Shown here: positions 24,088 to 26,036 of the stretch, piece after piece
How positions within the stretch are numbered: the first letter of the stretch is position 1
Layout of the letters: each line of letters begins with the position of its first letter
NCBI RefSeq assembly: GCF_937900395.1
Contig: NZ_CALCDX010000251.1
Span: 1-26,036 of the forward strand
Source of the DNA: an uncultured Caulobacter sp.
GTDB taxonomy: Bacteria > Pseudomonadota > Alphaproteobacteria > Caulobacterales > Caulobacteraceae
DNA: 26,036 nucleotides
Direction: 5' to 3'
Position numbers and translations under genes: made by a program
Notes under the pieces: model-generated
What the model saw: the letters and a program-made list of their open reading frames with translations, nothing else
Told to the model about the DNA's origin: nothing
Database searches by the model: none

Positions 24088-26036
24088 CTAGAAGCCGGCC
24101 GACAGCGTGATCTGCGCCGTGCGGTGCGGGCCGGAGCGGTAGTTGGCCGCGCCGGTCACGACGGTCGAGATCGTGCCCAGATAGTCCTTGTCGAAGATGT
24201 TATCGACATTGATCCGGGCCTTGATGTCCTTCAGCGGGCCGTAGTTGAAGCCCTCGCCGAGGTCCACATACATGTTGAACAGCGTGTAGCCCTTGGTCTC
24301 CTCGTTGTTCATGAAGTTGCTGTAGCGATCGCTGATGTGGCGCGCCGACAGATTGATCACGGCCCACTCGACCGGCTCGAACGTCACGCCGCCCTGGATG
24401 GCGATCTCGGGGAAGTCCGGGACGCTCTTGCCCTTGAGGGCATAGTCGGTGACCCCGGTGGCGCTGCGGATCGAGAATCCGTCCTCGAACACCGATTTGT
24501 TATACGAGGCGTTGGTGTTGAAGTAGATCTTCCCGCCCAGCGCCTCGGGCTTCCACTGGCCGCTGAACTCCAGGCCGTAGGCGTGCACGCCGCCGACGTT
24601 CTGATAGTAGGTTTCCAGCGTGGTGGTGCCCGGCAGATATTCGCTGAACGACTGCAGGCGGTTCTGGAAGCTGGTGTAGTAGGTCACCACCGACGCGTTG
24701 AACGTCGGGTAGTTGGCGCGATAGCCCAGCTCGATGTTCTTCGAGGTTTCAGCCTTGGGCGCGGGCACGTTCACGGTCGCCGGGGTGTAGTAGACGGCGT
24801 CGGCGCCGCGCGGCAGCGACATGTTCTCCGAATACGACGTGAACACCTGGCCGCGGCCGATCGTGTAGACCGCTCCGACCTGCGGCAGGAAGAGGTCCTC
24901 CCAGGTGGTCCTGAGGTTGGCGGTCTGGCTGAAACGGAAGTCCTCGCGGTTACGCTTGCCCAGCATCTGGTAGTCGACGCTCAGCATGCGGAAGCCGGCG
25001 TCCACCTTCAGCTTGCCGTCCGCCAGCACGACGGTGTCCTTCAGGAAGCCTTCCCAGGTGTCGCGCTTGGAGGTGTAGTTGCGCGTCCGATAGACGGGCT
25101 GGCTGAAGTTCGGCGCGCCCTCCGGCGAGCCGTCGGCGACGTTGAAGGTGTTCGACAGCTGGTGGTAGTCGTCGTCCTCGTACCAGACGCCGCCCTCGAT
25201 CTTGTGATCGCCCAGGTTCCAGGTCACCTTGCCGGTCGCGCCCTTGCGGATGCCGTCGATCTGCGAAATGCCGAACTGCAGGCCCAACGGGGCGTTCAGC
25301 CCCGGCACCACGGCCTTCTGCTGGTTGTAGTAGGTGAGCGCGGTGTCATAGCCGACGCCGCTGGAGCCCCAGCCGTCCTTCTTCTCGTAATAGACCGTGC
25401 CGGTGAAGCGCAGGTTCTCGGCGAGGTCCTTGTGCAGGGTCACGCCATAGAGGTGGTCGCTGCGCGCGTTCAGGCCGAACTTGTAGTACTGGGCGTAGTT
25501 CGCGTTCGAGTATTTCAGGCCGCTCGCCGTCGGCGCCAAGTTGGCGATGTAGCCGACATAGCCGAAGTCCCGACCCTTGCGGCCATAGATGTCGCCGGCC
25601 GTCCCCTTGTACTGGGCGATCGTGAACGACGGCGAGTCATAGTCGAAATAGTCGTTGTGAACCGTCTGGAAGCTCAGGTCGCCGCCCTCGAACTCCCAGC
25701 GGATCTTGCCCTCATAGTGCTCGCGGTCGATCGTGCCCGGGCCGCGCCACTGGTCGCTGTTGATGACCGAGCCGCTGGCGTAGGCCGAGAAGCCTTTATG
25801 CTCGCCGGTCTCCAGCCGCAGGAAGGTGCGGGTCAGGTTGTCCTCGCCGAAGGTCTGGCTGATCTTGCCGCCAGCGGTCTTCTCCGGTTTCTGGGTGAAG
25901 TAGTCGACGATCGGACCCAGCGACGCATAGCTGGGCAGCGAGACGTCGCCGGCGCCCGACGAGGCGGTCACGCGCAGCAGGTTCTCGTTGTCGACATAGC
26001 GGTAGATCGGGCTGCCGCCGAACTGGTCGCTGCGGC
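24088..26036 (-). CDS. TonB-dependent receptor (N-terminus outside window)
   Basis: C-terminal 648 residues of an outer-membrane active transporter. The open frame continues to the right edge, so the signal peptide, TonB box and most or all of the plug domain are outside. What is visible is barrel sequence of alternating aromatic beta strands, with ELGYRANYPTFNASVVTYYT (a typical strand pair) and LNARSDHLYGVTLHKDL. The final segment (TAQITLSAGF) ends in Phe as barrel proteins require. The substrate cannot be read from this part; no siderophore, sugar or cobalamin genes are beside it. A strong hairpin (24032-24074) follows its stop. Confidence 0.93.
   Translation of the reverse strand, partial: RSDQFGGSPIYRYVDNENLLRVTASSGAGDVSLPSYASLGPIVDYFTQKPEKTAGGKISQTFGEDNLTRTFLRLETGEHKGFSAYASGSVINSDQWRGPGTIDREHYEGKIRWEFEGGDLSFQTVHNDYFDYDSPSFTIAQYKGTAGDIYGRKGRDFGYVGYIANLAPTASGLKYSNANYAQYYKFGLNARSDHLYGVTLHKDLAENLRFTGTVYYEKKDGWGSSGVGYDTALTYYNQQKAVVPGLNAPLGLQFGISQIDGIRKGATGKVTWNLGDHKIEGGVWYEDDDYHQLSNTFNVADGSPEGAPNFSQPVYRTRNYTSKRDTWEGFLKDTVVLADGKLKVDAGFRMLSVDYQMLGKRNREDFRFSQTANLRTTWEDLFLPQVGAVYTIGRGQVFTSYSENMSLPRGADAVYYTPATVNVPAPKAETSKNIELGYRANYPTFNASVVTYYTSFQNRLQSFSEYLPGTTTLETYYQNVGGVHAYGLEFSGQWKPEALGGKIYFNTNASYNKSVFEDGFSIRSATGVTDYALKGKSVPDFPEIAIQGGVTFEPVEWAVINLSARHISDRYSNFMNNEETKGYTLFNMYVDLGEGFNYGPLKDIKARINVDNIFDKDYLGTISTVVTGAANYRSGPHRTAQITLSAGF

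Overview
The window is GC-rich, densely packed bacterial chromosome. Strong G/C bias at third codon positions, many divergent gene pairs, a large TonB-dependent receptor, a PHA-granule-type protein, and repeated intergenic palindromes next to stop codons all point to an alphaproteobacterium of the Caulobacter type. That assignment is inferred from gene content and style; there is no rRNA or other marker gene here. No tRNA, rRNA, CRISPR array, transposase or phage gene was found.

Layout. (1) 1-3637, minus strand: a membrane hybrid histidine kinase cut by the left edge, adenylosuccinate synthetase (purA), and a PagL-like outer-membrane lipid A deacylase. (2) 3793-9771, plus strand: a hydroxy-amino-acid catabolic neighbourhood. 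It holds a threonine/3-hydroxyaspartate-type dehydratase, a DSD1-type D-hydroxy-amino-acid aldolase or dehydratase, a secreted M28 peptidase, an iron-sulfur L-serine dehydratase and a small coupled membrane protein. (3) 9849-13969: a DUF72 protein, a DUF1295 membrane protein, and an SCP2-type thiolase divergent from a tandem-HxlR regulator. (4) 14140-15810: a dipeptide epimerase with a small membrane protein, divergent from a PHA-granule-type protein. (5) 15930-17355: an ECF41-like sigma factor with a fused SnoaL-like domain, divergent from an AhpD/carboxymuconolactone decarboxylase-like protein. The gap between them carries two mirror-image promoter-like motifs. (6) 17508-19531: a DUF983 protein divergent from a MocR-type regulator, with a palindrome between them, then a small acidic protein. 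(7) 19691-23325: an FAD oxidoreductase, a Rieske oxygenase and a BetI-like TetR regulator, probably one catabolic unit. (8) 23622-26036, minus strand: a small DUF2188-like protein and a TonB-dependent receptor cut by the right edge.

The feature that ties the window together is the set of ten long palindromic intergenic elements of about 100-155 bp, in at least three sequence families. Most begin within a few bases of a stop codon. One supplies the end of a neighbouring protein and another supplies the start of one.

The best candidate for a self-contained regulatory system is the ECF41-like sigma/AhpD-like pair. Both genes have a copy of GGTCACA-N16-CGTC facing them. The other notable module is the dehydratase plus DSD1-type pair, which resembles half of the beta-hydroxyaspartate cycle.
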